Shown: positions 23,281 through 35,449 of the stretch, one piece after another
Layout: each line of letters starts with the position of its first letter
Position numbering within the stretch: position 1 is the first letter of the stretch
DNA from: Siphonodentalium dalli
Taxonomy: Eukaryota > Mollusca > Scaphopoda > Gadilida > Siphonodentaliidae
DNA: 64,000 bases
Direction: 5' to 3'
NCBI GenBank assembly: GCA_032622095.1
Contig: CP136065.1
Location: 18,464,134-18,528,133, forward strand
Position numbers and translations under genes: made by a program
Notes under the pieces: model-generated
Seen by the model: the letters and a program-made list of their open reading frames with translations, nothing else
Database searches by the model: none
Told to the model about the DNA's origin: nothing

Positions 23281-23652
23281 ACATTATATGAGTCAATTTA
23301 ATTACAGATAATAATCATGTACGAAATATTGGTACATCATCATTTACACCAACTTGGTTTCCAAAAAGAAAATGAGAAAACAGTACTATATATACTAACC
23401 ATGATGTATATTTATGTAATTTATTTTTATTTTTTTCCCGGTTCGCTTAGAATCTTTAAATAAGTCTATCGAGATCTGTATTGTTCTATTCCGGACATGT
23501 TAATGCAATATTGGACCGTAACTGATTATTATCTGCATTGTATTCTGTCTATGTATACCACGGACAGTTCTAATTTGTATATAGTGTATATATGTTTTCT
23601 CATGTACCATGTATTATAATGGCTGAGAATAAAGCATTACTTACTTACTTAC

Positions 23653-24970
23653 AACCATGTTTATTTAAATGACTTTTCACACAAGCTCAGCCGGGACCAG
23701 TCAATGACTTCGACTTATGTGGGGGTTTTCGAGTTACCGACGTTCGACTTAACGAAGTTTTACTGTATTATCATCTATATATACATAACAGAGTAGGATC
23801 TGTCTGTCCGTATGTCTGTCTGTTCGGATTTTTCTCCCAGACCACTAGACCGATTTCAACCAACTTTGGTTGGTTTGGTGTTAGTTTTTCAAAATTTTGA
23901 TTTAAACAAATTTGGTCCACCTAGAATTCATCACACTGATTTGTTTTCAGAAAATAAATACTCAAGCTTGTGTGCAAAATGTCCACAAAATTTGGTAGAA
24001 AAGTTGATATTTTCAGATATATCCCGGACCTTATTGTCTGCTATTCCATAAAAGTAGCACAGTGTGATGCACTTGGTTATTAAACATGTTACTTAATCAA
24101 CTGACAACTAAATGTTCTATTCTAAACAAGCATGACGCACGGTATTATTTACATACTGTACTGGAAGCATTATTACTCAGAAGACACTAGGATGGGACGT
24201 AAAGTAACGCTCTATTGTCAAATTGAATGTTGTGTCGATCCATGTGTGCTTCCCGACTGCAATTCAACTGGTAGTACCTAAATGTTCGCATGCGTATTCA
24301 ATTCAAAAGAAAAGAGACGAAGACACTATAAGGGGGATTTGGTATAACGCTCTTATGTGTAATTAAATATTAAACAGTGTTACTTTACACCTGATAAACA
24401 CGACGTTGCAAGCTGATCCATCTAATAGAAGGAAAAAAACAGACGCTGTCATTATCGATACAACATCTGGCTATTAAAGTGTTCCTGATATATTTGGTCA
24501 TTGAAGCGGTCTATGGTTTTCCTATCTATCCGAAGAAAATAAGTGTCGCATGAAATATTCAGGAATGATTGTGTTATCTTTGTCACAAAGAACGCCCAAA
24601 TGGTAACAAATTTTAAAATCTATATGTTATTGAGTTGTTGGTACATGACTCTCCTTCGATTTGAAGCAAAGCATTGTCCCCATATCTCTTATCTACCAGA
24701 ATCGTTTCACGTGAATCTCATCCCACCAAGAACCCGTGAAAAGTTAGCGACACTTGGGAAGATTGACTGTCTGTTAAAGCAAACCCTACTCGTCAATGAG
24801 GATTACTGCCAGCAGTCCCCAAGCTGTACGCCCCAGTATAAATAATGATCGTCTGGTGGAACGTTGTTACACTTTTGTTGTGCCTCATTATATTCACATT
24901 TTTGTTACTTTAGTACGTATGTTGCCAGTATTTTAATTTATTTAAATAAAGAAAAAATATAAATAAAATT
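23653..24970. other. non-coding stretch with two transposon-like scraps
   Basis: 23695-23770 (TTCGACTTA..CGAGTTACCGACGTTCGACTTAACGAAG) resembles the terminal region of TcMar/Tigger-like elements, but no partner end was found. 23796-23900 (TCTGTCTGTTCGG..ACCGATTTCAACCAACTTTGG) resembles common invertebrate repeats with a similar phrase at 33693. An unassigned 100-codon frame at 24543-24845 shows no known motif. Confidence 0.35.
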
Positions 24971-25117
24971 GAGGTCCGTATGAGCCGGGGGTCCGTAAGA
25001 GCCAGGGTCCGTATCAGTCAGGGTCCGTATCAGCCGGTGGTCCGTATCAGTCAGGGTCCGTATCAGCCAGGGTCCGTAAGAGCCAGGGCCGTAAGAGCCA
25101 GGGTCCGTATCAGCCGG
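24971..25117. repeat. 16-bp minisatellite, about 9 units
   Basis: Units are GGTCCGTATCAGCCAG and variants (TAAGAGCCAG, TATCAGTCAG, ATGAGCCGGG). One unit has lost a base (GGGCCGTAAGAG). Confidence 0.95.
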
Positions 25118-26125
25118 CATTCATAGGATCACTCCCTGTATACGTATTGGCCACACACATGGCCATATAGCCAATAAATATATACAACTTACATACACAC
25201 CCCGCCAATGCCTATTATATAATCACTTCAGGTATACATCGACGCCTCATCATTGACCATACAGACCTTCTAGGTATAGCAATACAACGCGCAGGACATC
25301 ACCATTGGTCATACAGTCACTCCCTGTATACATTTTCTTCACACACATGACCATTTACCAAATCAAGATATACATATGCACCCCTCGTGACCAAAGCGTC
25401 AATCCGGGTACATATATACCTCTGTAATTGATATACCAATACCCCCAGGACCATTCGTACACTCCATGTTTGCATATACACCTCGCCCATGACAATTCAG
25501 CCATTCGATGTATACTCACACACCCTATCCATGATCATACAGCTACTCTCAGTATATATATACATCCACCAATGTATACAGCTAAGGCAGAGATGCATAT
25601 ATATCACATATACAACCATGATCACAGGGACACTTATATACCCACACGCCGCCAATGACCATCCAGTTATACTCCAGGTATGCATATACACAATCATGAC
25701 CGTACAGTACTACAGGCAGTCCATGTACAGCTATATGCATTACACATAAGCAATTACGACCATTCCCTATTTATTCATGCACACACACACATGACTATAC
25801 AGCCAACATATGTATACATATACACCCATCCATGACAATAGTCACCCAATGTACGCCCGTATATCCCAATCATGATCATACAGCCGCTCTATATATACAT
25901 AAACAACACACACATATGACCATGTAGCTACTATCATTATACCCATACACCAATTCAATAACCATACAAACACTCCTTGTGTAGCTATTCACATCACACA
26001 TGACCATACAGTCACCCTTTGTATACCCATGCCTCTCACCATGGACACATCACCATTCATGATGATACAATAACTCCATGTATAACTATTAACCCCATCT
26101 ATGGACACACATTCACGCACTGGTT
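25118..26125. repeat. degenerate 60-80-bp tandem repeat (CATGACCATACAGCCACTCC type)
   Basis: About 14 imperfect units carry CATGACCATACAG, CACTCC(A/C)TGTATAC and TATACACCC in order. Inter-unit spacing varies. The same family occurs in reverse at 40330-40505. Confidence 0.8.
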
Positions 26126-27934
26126 GCCACTTTGACATACACCATGCATTAAGTTGATTTTGATGCTAATGGTCGAGAGTAGCCACATAGTATGGTTTCA
26201 CTCAGTTCCGTTTAGGCCTTCTGCCCATTTCCGATAAAAAATATGGCTAGAATCCCAAAAGACATTTTCGGCAAAATTCCATACTACAGTACATCATTTA
26301 ATTGAATCTGTCGTGTCTCAGAAGGTACTGAGACAACGAGAAAGAAACATGTAGTTGCCAGTGGATTAAGTAGCATGGTTAATAACCAAGTGAGTCACCA
26401 TTTTCTACCTCTTGGGAACAGAGAATAATGTTCGGGCTATATGTTAAAAAAAATAAACGTTTTTTTTTACCAAATTTGGTTTCCATTTTGGAAGCCATCT
26501 TCAGTGTGAACGCATTTAAGACATCTCAAAACAATAAACATCTTTGATACCAAAGATGGTTTTATTTACTTGAATAAATTGTCCAAACCTGAAAAGTACA
26601 TTTATGCCGATTTTGATGTCAAGTTTGTGATAGAAAAATCCAATATTTCTGGTAATTTCACTGGTTACATTAGTAATACTTAACAAATGTGCATCAGAAA
26701 TGTTAGAATTTTATGTATTTAAGGCAGAATAGCCAATTGTATTCATCTACCACAACTTGTAAGCGAATACATGGCATGCTGGGCCAATATTTACAATTTC
26801 CCAGGTTTGGTCACATTTTGGCAGCCATTTTCAGACCAAGTGACAATTTTGGTTCCAGTGAGTTGAAATATTCATAAGTAATGGTATGCCTAAATTAGTG
26901 TGCACAGTTCTGTCGATTTCTTGTTAAAATATGACTTGAATCATAATGTTGATTTTTTGTGAAATTTCATACCGAGTTCTGTAAAATTCTAACTTTTGAG
27001 GGCGCGCAAGGGGCTGGGAACTCATGAATGGCATATTTTATTGACCCAATCAGTTAATATGCATAATTCAAAAATAATGTCACAATTCTGAACCCGTTCC
27101 ATACAGCAGAAACTGATCTAGAAGATATTAGTGAAAAACGTCAAATTTTCCACTTCTAGCTGCCATATTGATTGCCATCATGGGCGGGAGTTCAAATTTT
27201 ACCCTAAAAATGTGGCATTATATCTCACAGAGTCATACTTACTGTATATTCCAAATATTTAAATCGCATATTTCATGGTAAGATTAATTGCGACATTTAA
27301 TAAATTATCCAATCATGAAATACTCTTTAAATTTGGAATTTCAGCATGGCTCCACATCTAATATCAATTAATATGTGAATATGTACATCTGGTCAAAGTT
27401 TCATGCTTTAATCACATATTGAACAATTGCCTTGAAATTGGACTTAATCTACTACACTATATTGTTTATCCCATCATATAATAATTTTTAACCACCTCAG
27501 TCGCAAATGTCTTTAACTGTAAGAATTTGTTTTTATACACTCGTTTTGTAAAAACGGAACGTATTATGTTTTTGTCGGTCCATTCTTTCGCTTTTTTCGA
27601 AAATGATATCTTTAGTAAGTCTGAACGTCATGGAATGAAATTTGGTATGTCAGTTTACTTGCCCAAAATACATGACAAGTTAAAATTTTGTTTCCGCCCG
27701 CCAATGTTTTCCGGATTTATGGTCCTTGTCGAACTTGCCGATTATTTTTGTTTCTGCGTGATAATTTTTAGTTTTAATTATCTGATTGTTTTCAAATGTG
27801 TTATATGGATTACCCATATGAAAATACAGGTCAACTTTGAATTTGGGTTCCGTCCGTCAAATTTGGCATATGAATTACACGTTATGAAATTACCACATGC
27901 GTATTTTGCCTCGCTCTAGCGATGCTCTTTTTAA
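26126..27934. other. non-coding stretch with dispersed repeat phrases
   Basis: Recurrent phrases of the kind TTTGGAAGCCATCTT and GGCAGCCATTTT (26491, 26820, 27168) reappear at 59180 and 59540, suggesting an old interspersed repeat. The 130-codon frame at 27527-27919 has low-complexity composition (Phe-rich) and no motif, so it is not called. Confidence 0.4.
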
Positions 27935-30465
27935 AAATTACTTTGACCTTTGAATGTCGCCTTGAACTTCCAAGCCTTCCAACCACATATGTGGAAATGT
28001 GGACCCTACTGGTTCTTTCATAAACCAGTACAAATGTTGAGCTAGTGGTTGAATTGCCCATTATAAGAATAATTTAATGTAAAATCTCCAAATAACCCAT
28101 CATTGGCCATCGTTGCCATGGAAACTCAAGTTTACCAAAATGGGAATTTCCTAAATATTCTAACAAAGTAGGCATTCAGCAACCCAGTGTACTAAAGGAC
28201 GTATGTGTTGTAATCATTTCGCACTAACTGATTTGTTGCGTGACAAGTTATGCTGTGAGTTTTGTCTCAACAATCGACTATATAAATATCACATGTTATG
28301 CCTTGTTGTACATACAAATATTTCATATTTCAAACTGCTATAGTTTCCAAATCAGTTATCGATATCTTTTTAAATGAACCTTCCCATGGAGCCTGAATTC
28401 CGGAGTTTACAAAATAGTGTTGGTGATCGCTATTTGTAATAAATCATAACCAGGACGGTCGAAAATATGACTGTTATAACTGACAAAAAATCCTTATTTT
28501 TAACAATGACCTTGACCTTTACGTGTGACCTTGACATTTCAAGGTCACCATGTATATGAGGAAATGTCGGCCACTACAAGTGTGTCCATAAACCAATGTA
28601 AACTTTTAGGTAGTTTTTAAATTATTCACGATAGGCACTATTTAATGTAAAATTTCCAAATACCCGATTATTAGCCATCGTTGCCATGGAAACTAAAATT
28701 TACCAAATTTATCCCAGTTGGATTTTCCAAAAATAAAAGATATTATAACAAGGTAGACATTCAACTATCCAGTGTACCAAAAGACGTCTGTGTTGCAATC
28801 AGTTCACAATTACTGACATGTTGCATATGACAAGTAGTGATGCGGACCGGACCGGACCACCTTGGGTCCAGTCCGGTCTGGTCCAGGCCATTCCGGTCCG
28901 GTACACATGCCTGGACCGGTCCAAAACGGTCCGGTCCACCTATAATAGGCTATATGTTAATGAATTCTCTGTTTTCTCAAAGTTTTTACTCTGTATAGTA
29001 CAAACTATAAGGTTACTGAGTTCAGTGAATTGCAATGAGTTCATATATGTTAAAACTTACATTGTTTGCCGATTGTATGCATCATTGTCTGTCTCTGGTG
29101 GGATATGTATTGGACATATATATAGCTAGGGCCAGAATGTGTTATAACCAATCTAACATGGCACTCAACTGATCGTATGCATGATTCGTATCATACTTAT
29201 TTTCATTAAATTGAAATTTAAACGAAATAACTATACTGATGACAATTATACAAATGTATACTAATATGACTACTACATTAATATTGGAGTCTTGGATTGT
29301 GATGGCTGATTGTATAGTCCTGACAATTACAGTTATATACCTAAGTACAACTACTATTGGATTATTGTGACTGTCTTGTGTATATGTAACATGTAATGTG
29401 GTTTCCATGTTTCTTCGATAATTATAACTGTGAAAAACAATAGAATACTCGATTCGATATCCATCCAAATTGATTAGTTGATGGCATGTTACACTGTTTA
29501 TGACAAATAGTTCCACACGCATTCAGTTGCATGTTTGTCGCATTGATAGGGTGCTACATAGTGTTGGCCAGTGTTACACTAATACATTTTAAGGAAAGTG
29601 ACATGTACAAAGTACATCTATACATTGTTTTCGTGGCATAAAACGTTTATTAGATATTAACCACTTGAGTGTGCCAATACATCGTTGCTAATTGATATGA
29701 CGGCAAATACGCAATAATATTTGCGATAATTTATTATAAGAGAAGTAAAATAGTGGACCGGACCGGAGAGTACCGGACCGGCGGCAAAAAGCGGTCCGGT
29801 CTGGTCCAGTGACACCCGGTACGGACAGGACCGCGGTCCACCCCTGGACCGCGGACCGGACCGGTCCAAAGCGGTCTGGTCCGCATCACTAATGACAAGT
29901 GATGCTGTAGTGTTTTGTCTCAACAATCGACAACATAAATATCACAAGTGTATGTGTCTTGTTGTACATAAAATTGTTGTCGCCACATATTTCAAAATTC
30001 TATAGTTTCTAAAGCAGATATCGATATCCATTCAAATGAACCTTCCCATGGCGCCTGCAGTCCGGAGTTAACAAATAGTGTTGGGTATTGCTATTCGTAA
30101 TAAATCCTAACCAGGACGATCGAAAATATGACAGCTATTTGATAGAAATCCAGATTTTTAACAATGACCTTGACCTTTATACATTACCTTGACATCTCAA
30201 GGTCACCATGGATATATGGAAATGTTGGCCATTACAAGTGTTTCCATAAACCAATGTACACTTTTAGGTAGTTGCTAAATTATTCACTATAAGCACTATT
30301 TAATGTAAAATTTTCAAATACCCGATTATTAGCCATCGTTGCCATGGAAACACAAATTTATCAAATTTGTCCCAATTAGATTTTTCTAAAAAAATGATAT
30401 TCTAATGAAGTACATATTCAGCTATCCAGTAAACTAAAAGTCATTTGTGTTGCAATTAGTTTGGG
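27935..30465. repeat. about 570-bp tandem repeat, 2.5 copies, interrupted by a hAT-like element
   Basis: Unit starts (TGACCTTGACCTTT..TTCAAGGTCACC) lie near 27945, 28503 and 30163. Shared blocks in order are CATAAACCA, AATTTAATGTAAAAT, GCCATCGTTGCCATGGAAAC, GTTTTGTCTCAACAATCGAC, TGAACCTTCCCATGG and AACCAGGACG. The second copy is split by the 1057-bp element at 28835-29891. Confidence 0.88.
28827..29899. mobile_element. non-autonomous hAT-like DNA transposon with 8-bp target duplication
   Basis: The element spans 28835-29891. Its ends are TAGTGATGCGGACCGGACC and the complementary GGTCTGGTCCGCATCACTA. It is flanked by the exact 8-bp direct repeat ATGACAAG (28827-28834 and 29892-29899). Both ends carry about 110-140 bp packed with GGACC/GGTCC repeats (28844-28943 and 29754-29886), while the interior is AT-rich without transposase motifs. 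An 8-bp duplication and subterminal short repeats are typical of hAT elements. It sits inside a copy of a tandem repeat, so the empty site can be read from the sister copies. Confidence 0.88.
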
Positions 30466-30502
30466 GTTGACCCCATTTTTCGGCTAGATCGCCTGTACTA
30501 AT

Positions 30503-30729
30503 ATGCGAGTCGACCATAGGTCGCCTCGCATATATAAGAGAATGCATTGGCCTAAAAAAAATCTTTTTTTAACACTTTTTACCATTTTTTCTTACATTCT
30601 TTAACAATTTTATAATTTTTAATGTGTTAAGCCAATGCATTCTCTTATATATGCGAGACGACCTATGGTCGACTCGCATATATAATAGAATGCATTGGCA
30701 CAGGGCCGTTCTGTTGGCTAAAGGGTTAA
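30503..30729 (+). mobile_element. hairpin MITE family B, left end missing
   Basis: It carries the inner half of hairpin 1, an AT-rich spacer (TTTTTTTAACACTTTTTACC), a full inverted hairpin 2, and the right end GCACAGGGCCGTTCTGTTGG..AAAGGGTTAA. It matches 39780-39958. The left terminus is cut at about 30503. Confidence 0.88.
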
Positions 30730-32314
30730 TTCAATGCATAATATTGTCGTATGCGCTCGATTGCATGTATATATATGCACATGCATTTATGTTCGATCGA
30801 GGCATACAGGCGTATAATAACATGCATAGCGAAATCATTATGAAATTTGGCTTGATCGCAAGAGATTTCATTTCCCTGGCCAAACTACATATCGCTCATT
30901 GGAATATGCGAGTAATGAGGGCAAGTCGCCTACATTAGTTTTTTATGAATCCGTCCCGTCTATCTTTAGCAGCTATGGAATATGATTTTTAATTTCTAAG
31001 TTTCCAATTATATTAATGGTTATAACATAATTTTAGTCGCTTGAGTTTGATAGCAAATAGTTTAGGAAATAAAACGTCAGTGTAATGATTATCAAGCATT
31101 AGATTTCATGTTTGGAGAAGGAACTATTTTGCGCGACGGACTACGTTACTCGAGGAATGAGACAGGCGGACGGTTACGGCTTTATTTCTGCGAATATCAG
31201 CCTGACAATTTTCCACCAAAACATCGTTCGGTCATTATTCTCATTACCCACACCTCCTCACCAACCTCCGATATTGCCTTTCCCCTCATCTGTTGATTCA
31301 GGGACTTATCGGGGAGGGGTTGGTGGCGCGCTCGCATAGCTCACTATATACAACCTGCACATCGCTAGTGATCTATCATGTTTTCTTAATGTCAACTTTT
31401 CCTTTTGGGGGGATTTTTGTTCATTTCATTCTGTGTTTTTTTTTTCGGGTTTGTTGTCCATCTTTATTTGTAATACGACCCTGCCTAACTATGCTTAAAA
31501 GCCATGTCCTGATTGGCCAGTGGCCCGAGTTACCATGGCTATCTCGTTCCAGTTTTGTGGTACAATTCTACTTTTTCCAATTGTACCACGAAAAAAATCG
31601 GTTCATTCAGATCGCCGCACGCGACTTTTCCCGTCTTTTCTAACTCCGCGCAAACGGGGCATCAACGGAGTACACCCGCACCCGTAACCCTTTGAATTTT
31701 GCTACATCTTGACAATCTTGCGAATTTTCTAGCGATTTGTCGCTTGAAACCAGTTTGGTTGCCAATGAATATGGTCCAAATGATGTTATGGTAAATTGAT
31801 ATATGTTACGACCAAAGAAAGTTACTTAATAAGTATATTAAATGACAAAATAAATCCATGGGGCCGGGCTGTGCATTCGTCGGTTCGAATCTCGATCATA
31901 TTCGATATTTCGGAATCAAGTTGAAAATGAAAGCGTTTGTTCACCAGTACAGAAGGGGAATAAGATTAGTTTAGTAAACTGGATCATTTAGATCGCTTTG
32001 TGTAAGGAAAATGGTCCATAGTCGATGATCGTATTCATGTTGTCCCAACAACGTTCAACACAGAAATGACCGCAATCGTATTTCCTGTACAATTTAAATG
32101 AAAGGCACGGGCGCCGCTGAAAACACATCGTTTTTTAGCCAATCACAACGATTATTTTATGCAAACAAATTACCAGAGTACTCCATGCAAAGAAATCGAG
32201 TACGCCCAATACGAATTACACCACGAAATGTTTTCTCACCTGAGACCGAAAAAGCGCAGTATTTCGTTGACTATTCAGTCGAATTGTGACCATAAACTTC
32301 CAGTCGTATTACAA
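30730..32314. other. no recognisable gene
   Basis: Short open frames only. 31552-31593 is a small palindrome (TTGTGGTACAATT..AATTGTACCACG). Its core GTGGTACAA also occurs in the palindrome at 32315-32444. The phrase GTCGGTTCGAATCTCG near 31880 resembles a tRNA B box but has no tRNA body. Confidence 0.4.
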
Positions 32315-32444
32315 AAGAAATAAATACACGGTGTATCGGTGTGTATGGTCAAGTTGTACCACAAAAAACTGATTGTAGGACGACGCGTAGGTTTTTGTGG
32401 TACAACTTGACCATACACACCTCTACACTGTGTATTTATTTCTT
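32315..32444. repeat. long palindrome (55-bp arms)
   Basis: Arms 32315-32369 and 32391-32444 pair with few mismatches. The outer ends are AAGAAATAAATACAC and its complement. The inner part contains GTATGGTCAAGTTGTACCAC, and the loop is 21 bases. Confidence 0.92.
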
Positions 32445-32957
32445 AAGTGTTCCAACTTTTGTTATTATATCATTGCAATTTTCACTGTTTTTGTTGGGAA
32501 AAAATCATGTTAATCTTTTAAAATTCATATAAATAAAAACATAGTGCATCCGGAAACCATTGTCTCTAAATTAACCTTATTATCCAATGGGCCGGGTTCA
32601 TGAATTGTAATAAGAAATGGGACAATTATATAAGAAATGAACGGCGGTTTCAATGTGGTCAAAGTTGTTTTTGGATTTATCGCAAAGGTTTGCTCCCCTT
32701 ATCCCATATGCGTGCTCAGAACAGGGCAGGGAAATCCTGACCTAGACCTGTAAGATGGGAGCATCTCGTTCTGCTGACAGGTGTCAATAATCCCTTAGTT
32801 CAATCGTTTGCCACTTATAGTCTATTCCTCGTTGGTTTTGGGGTTTTAATGATTCGTCAGATTTGGGAACTTGGGTTTTGAAACCTTTGGTGCTGGTTCC
32901 ATGTTGATGTTAGAACAGAATCGGTGTCTAATTCATAAATATTTTCTTTGCAATTAT

Positions 32958-33044
32958 AATAAAATATATACAAGGAGATAACAAACAATAAAATATATAC
33001 AAGGAGATAACAAACAATAAAATATATACAAGGAGATAAAAAAC
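32958..33044. repeat. 29-bp tandem repeat, 3 copies
   Basis: The unit is AATAAAATATATACAAGGAG + ATAACAAAC, repeated three times with one change in the last copy. Confidence 0.95.
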
Positions 33045-33631
33045 ATCAACAAATATATGACAATAGTTTAACATACGAATGTGCAAATCTCAATTGCGAA
33101 CTTTTTCAGCAATAACATATAATTATTCCAAAATGCTACATGTATCTGGTTCTCCCTGAATACCCTCTTGAAATGTCGCCCGATATTTTCTCCTCTGAGG
33201 TTGATCCCTGCCGCCACCACTAAGTTGAAGTATATATGATCGATTCTGTATATGTCTGCTCTGTCTTGATGTGGTGAATCATGTCGAATATGTTTGTATT
33301 CGCTTTCTTACTTTATTAAGTTATTTATATAGCCTCACTTCGATGTGACACAATTAACTTGCCGCCATTTGAGATTCAAGTGAACAATAAAATAACATGA
33401 CAATGTTGTGACAAAGACGTGTTATTTTGGAAAGACACATGGAATTTGCTATCAATATATGTTAAATAATTTCGATGCCTTAGATGGACAGAAATATTAC
33501 CGTAGTTGGCATGACTAATGTTTATAGTAATTTAAGTCCATTTGAAATTAGTTTGGGTTTAACATTAGTTGTAGTGGAACAAAACCTGTGGTGAATAAAA
33601 TGTATTATAATGCACGTATCGTTTGTAGTTG

Positions 33632-33637
<6 letters not shown>
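33045..33637. other. no recognisable feature
   Basis: AT-rich, with no tandem or inverted repeat or coding motif seen. Confidence 0.4.
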
Positions 33638-33675
<38 letters not shown>

Positions 33676-34124
33676 TGAAGACCTTTGTATGTTTGTCTGT
33701 ATGTCTGTCTGTCTGTCATTTATACAAATCTACGATTCTCGACCGATCGGAACGAAACTTGGTACGTGTGTGTAGTTTGACCAGGCGGTCGACGTTGTCG
33801 TATTGGCGAGCCCGTGCGACGCCAGCTTCGCGCATGCGCAGACGAGATATCAGAAACGGGTGGAGCTATCGACTTGAAATTTGGTATGTGAATGTATCTT
33901 GCCCCGGATACGAATTTTATCGGGTCGCCGAGCCCGTGCGACGCTAGCTTCGCGCATGCGCAGACAAGATCTCGGAAACGGATAGAGCTATCGACTTGAA
34001 ATTTGGTTCTTGAATAGCCCGGACAACGTCGGGCTGGGTAGAGCTATCGACTTTAAATTTGGTTTTTGAATAGCCCGGACAACGTCGGGCTCATCGGCTA
34101 GTATATATATATATATATATATAT
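33638..34124 (+). mobile_element. Helitron-like non-autonomous element between TA runs
   Basis: (TA)n runs (33638-33671 and 34103-34124) flank a sequence with two copies of GCCCGTGCGACGC..CTTCGCGCATGCGCAGAC (33808 and 33929). There are also two copies of a 56-bp unit ending in the hairpin GCCCGGACAACGTCGGGC (34017-34034 and 34073-34090). Eight bases after the last hairpin comes CTAG followed by T. A GC-rich hairpin shortly before CTRR at an A/T target is the Helitron 3' pattern. A related end in reverse is at 43072. The 5' end is not defined. Confidence 0.5.
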
Positions 34125-34608
34125 GAATAAAGACGAGACGTCCAACTATTTGCATGGAACAGAAAAATGTAAATGTTACTCGAGCAGGACAGTCGATGAA
34201 AGTATAGTTACCGAATCAGGAAGGTAGTTTTACAGCAGCAACACCTTATCATCTTTAACATTGATTGTTGAGACTATTGTCGCAGAATCAAATGGACATC
34301 TTCAGAACAGTTTGCAACGAGACTAGAAGTCTCAGCTGAAGAGAGTAGCCCCCACTACAGACAGTTGACAACAGCGAGTGTTGAGGCTGCATTCACGTGA
34401 AGAGGGATAGTGGGTGTTCAGGCAGCTGGTTTATCGCATCGATTCTATACACGCAGTTTAGAGTGGACCACGCGTTGGGGAAAGATAGTAGAGTGAGTGG
34501 TTCGGGGGGCTAGCCCGGGATTGTCGGAAGCACCGAATGGTAACTCCCCTTAATCCCTCATTGTTATGCCTTTATTATAAACACAAAAAAAAATAAAATC
34601 TGTTTGGA
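34125..34608. other. possible 3' part of a minus-strand retroelement
   Basis: Nothing coding. On the minus strand it follows the gag-like remnant at once and might be untranslated or terminal-repeat sequence, but I found no matching direct repeat on the other side. Confidence 0.25.
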
Positions 34609-35449
34609 TTAGTGTTTCTTTTTTCTCTTCTTCTTGGAGTTAGGCTTTTCTGTCGAGGATTGTGGAGATTTCAGTTGTTGTTGTTGTTGTTGGATGATAT
34701 GTGCAATTTTTTGTATTCGTTCTTGTTCTTTCATATGCTGGTCAGCTTCTTGTGATACTCGTTTTGATTTTGCTATGGCTCTTTCAGATCTCCTTATCAT
34801 TTCTTGATGTTCTAATAACCAATCCTCAGCAGGAGCAGGGGGTGTTGATTCCTGCTCCTTTTCTGTGTTCGTGGTGTTGGTGGAGATGGAGGACACCGGG
34901 ATGTGATGGTACTCCGGTGTCCTAGGTGGAAGGCTATCCAACTCCACGTCGAAGCTGGCGGCAGGAACATCTGGGGTGGAGTCCACGTCCCTGTATCCGC
35001 TTGCCTCGACGACGACAGCAGGGACCTCCGGCAGATCAACGGAGTCCCTGCTAGCTGGTGCGATGTTGCCTGTCTCCATGCAGGTCGGGTCGTCTGGGCG
35101 TCTCTCAGACAACTCCGACCTACCGGCTGTGACGCTGGATGGCTGAACCACACGGGGAGGGGCGACCGGCAGATCAACGGTCCCCCTTCTTCTTCTTCCA
35201 TTTCGCCCGTCTGGCGGCGTCCCTTTTTCTCCTTGATGGCGTCTTATTTTTTGGGGGCCCCTTCTTCAGATTACGGCAGGTCTCGGCGTTCCTGTCCCGG
35301 ACAGAAGACCTCTGGATACCAGCATCCTTTGTCCGGAATTCAATGCAAAGAACCAGATAGCCCCTGTCAGCCTGGAGATTCCAGCTAACAGTGTCCACTA
35401 TCCGACTTCTTTGCATTGCAGCTAACGCGGCGTCGGGGATTAAGTTCAT
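34609..35449 (-). pseudogene. gag-like or ORF1-like remnant, frameshifted
   Basis: A minus-strand frame (35174-35449) ends in the basic motif KTPSRRKRDAARRAKWKKKK. After a frame change in a GAAGAAGAAG run, the frame of 34609-35151 continues as an open Pro/Ser-rich acidic region. It contains VDLPVAPPRVV and the similar SVDLPEVPAVVVEAS, then a charged helix, a glutamine run (IIQQQQQQL) and a lysine-rich end. P-S-x-R-R-x-R-D-x-x-R-x-x-x-W style motifs occur in gag-like proteins of invertebrate retroelements; this assignment rests on that resemblance alone. No protease, RT or integrase is nearby. Confidence 0.35.

Larger units (their letters stand above)
21313..23652 (+). mobile_element. 5'-truncated LINE with 3' UTR and TTAC tail
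   Basis: The coding part (to 22769) is followed by an 880-bp untranslated region containing a TA/TATG microsatellite. It ends GGCTGAGAATAAAGCATTAC then (TTAC)n at 23636-23652, a typical LINE tail. The start lies inside the reverse transcriptase, in the first catalytic-aspartate region, so endonuclease and ORF1 are missing. It is a different family from the LINE at the window start. Confidence 0.85.

Noticed and set aside
22926-23296. Overlapping 88-116-codon frames on both strands
   Set aside because: They are read-through of TA/TATG microsatellite and encode only Ile/Tyr/Met/Cys runs.
24543-24845. 100-codon frame with several Cys and Pro
   Set aside because: No start context, splice sites or recognisable domain; cannot be supported as a gene.
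27527-27919. 130-codon plus-strand frame
   Set aside because: Phe-rich, no motif, and embedded in dispersed repeat phrases of the type AATTTGGTATG.
30624-30938. 104-codon frame starting in a MITE
   Set aside because: The first third is the hairpin of the MITE and the rest has no motif.
35174-35388. Plus-strand frames opposite the gag-like remnant
   Set aside because: Composition mirrors the minus-strand frame; no motif of their own.
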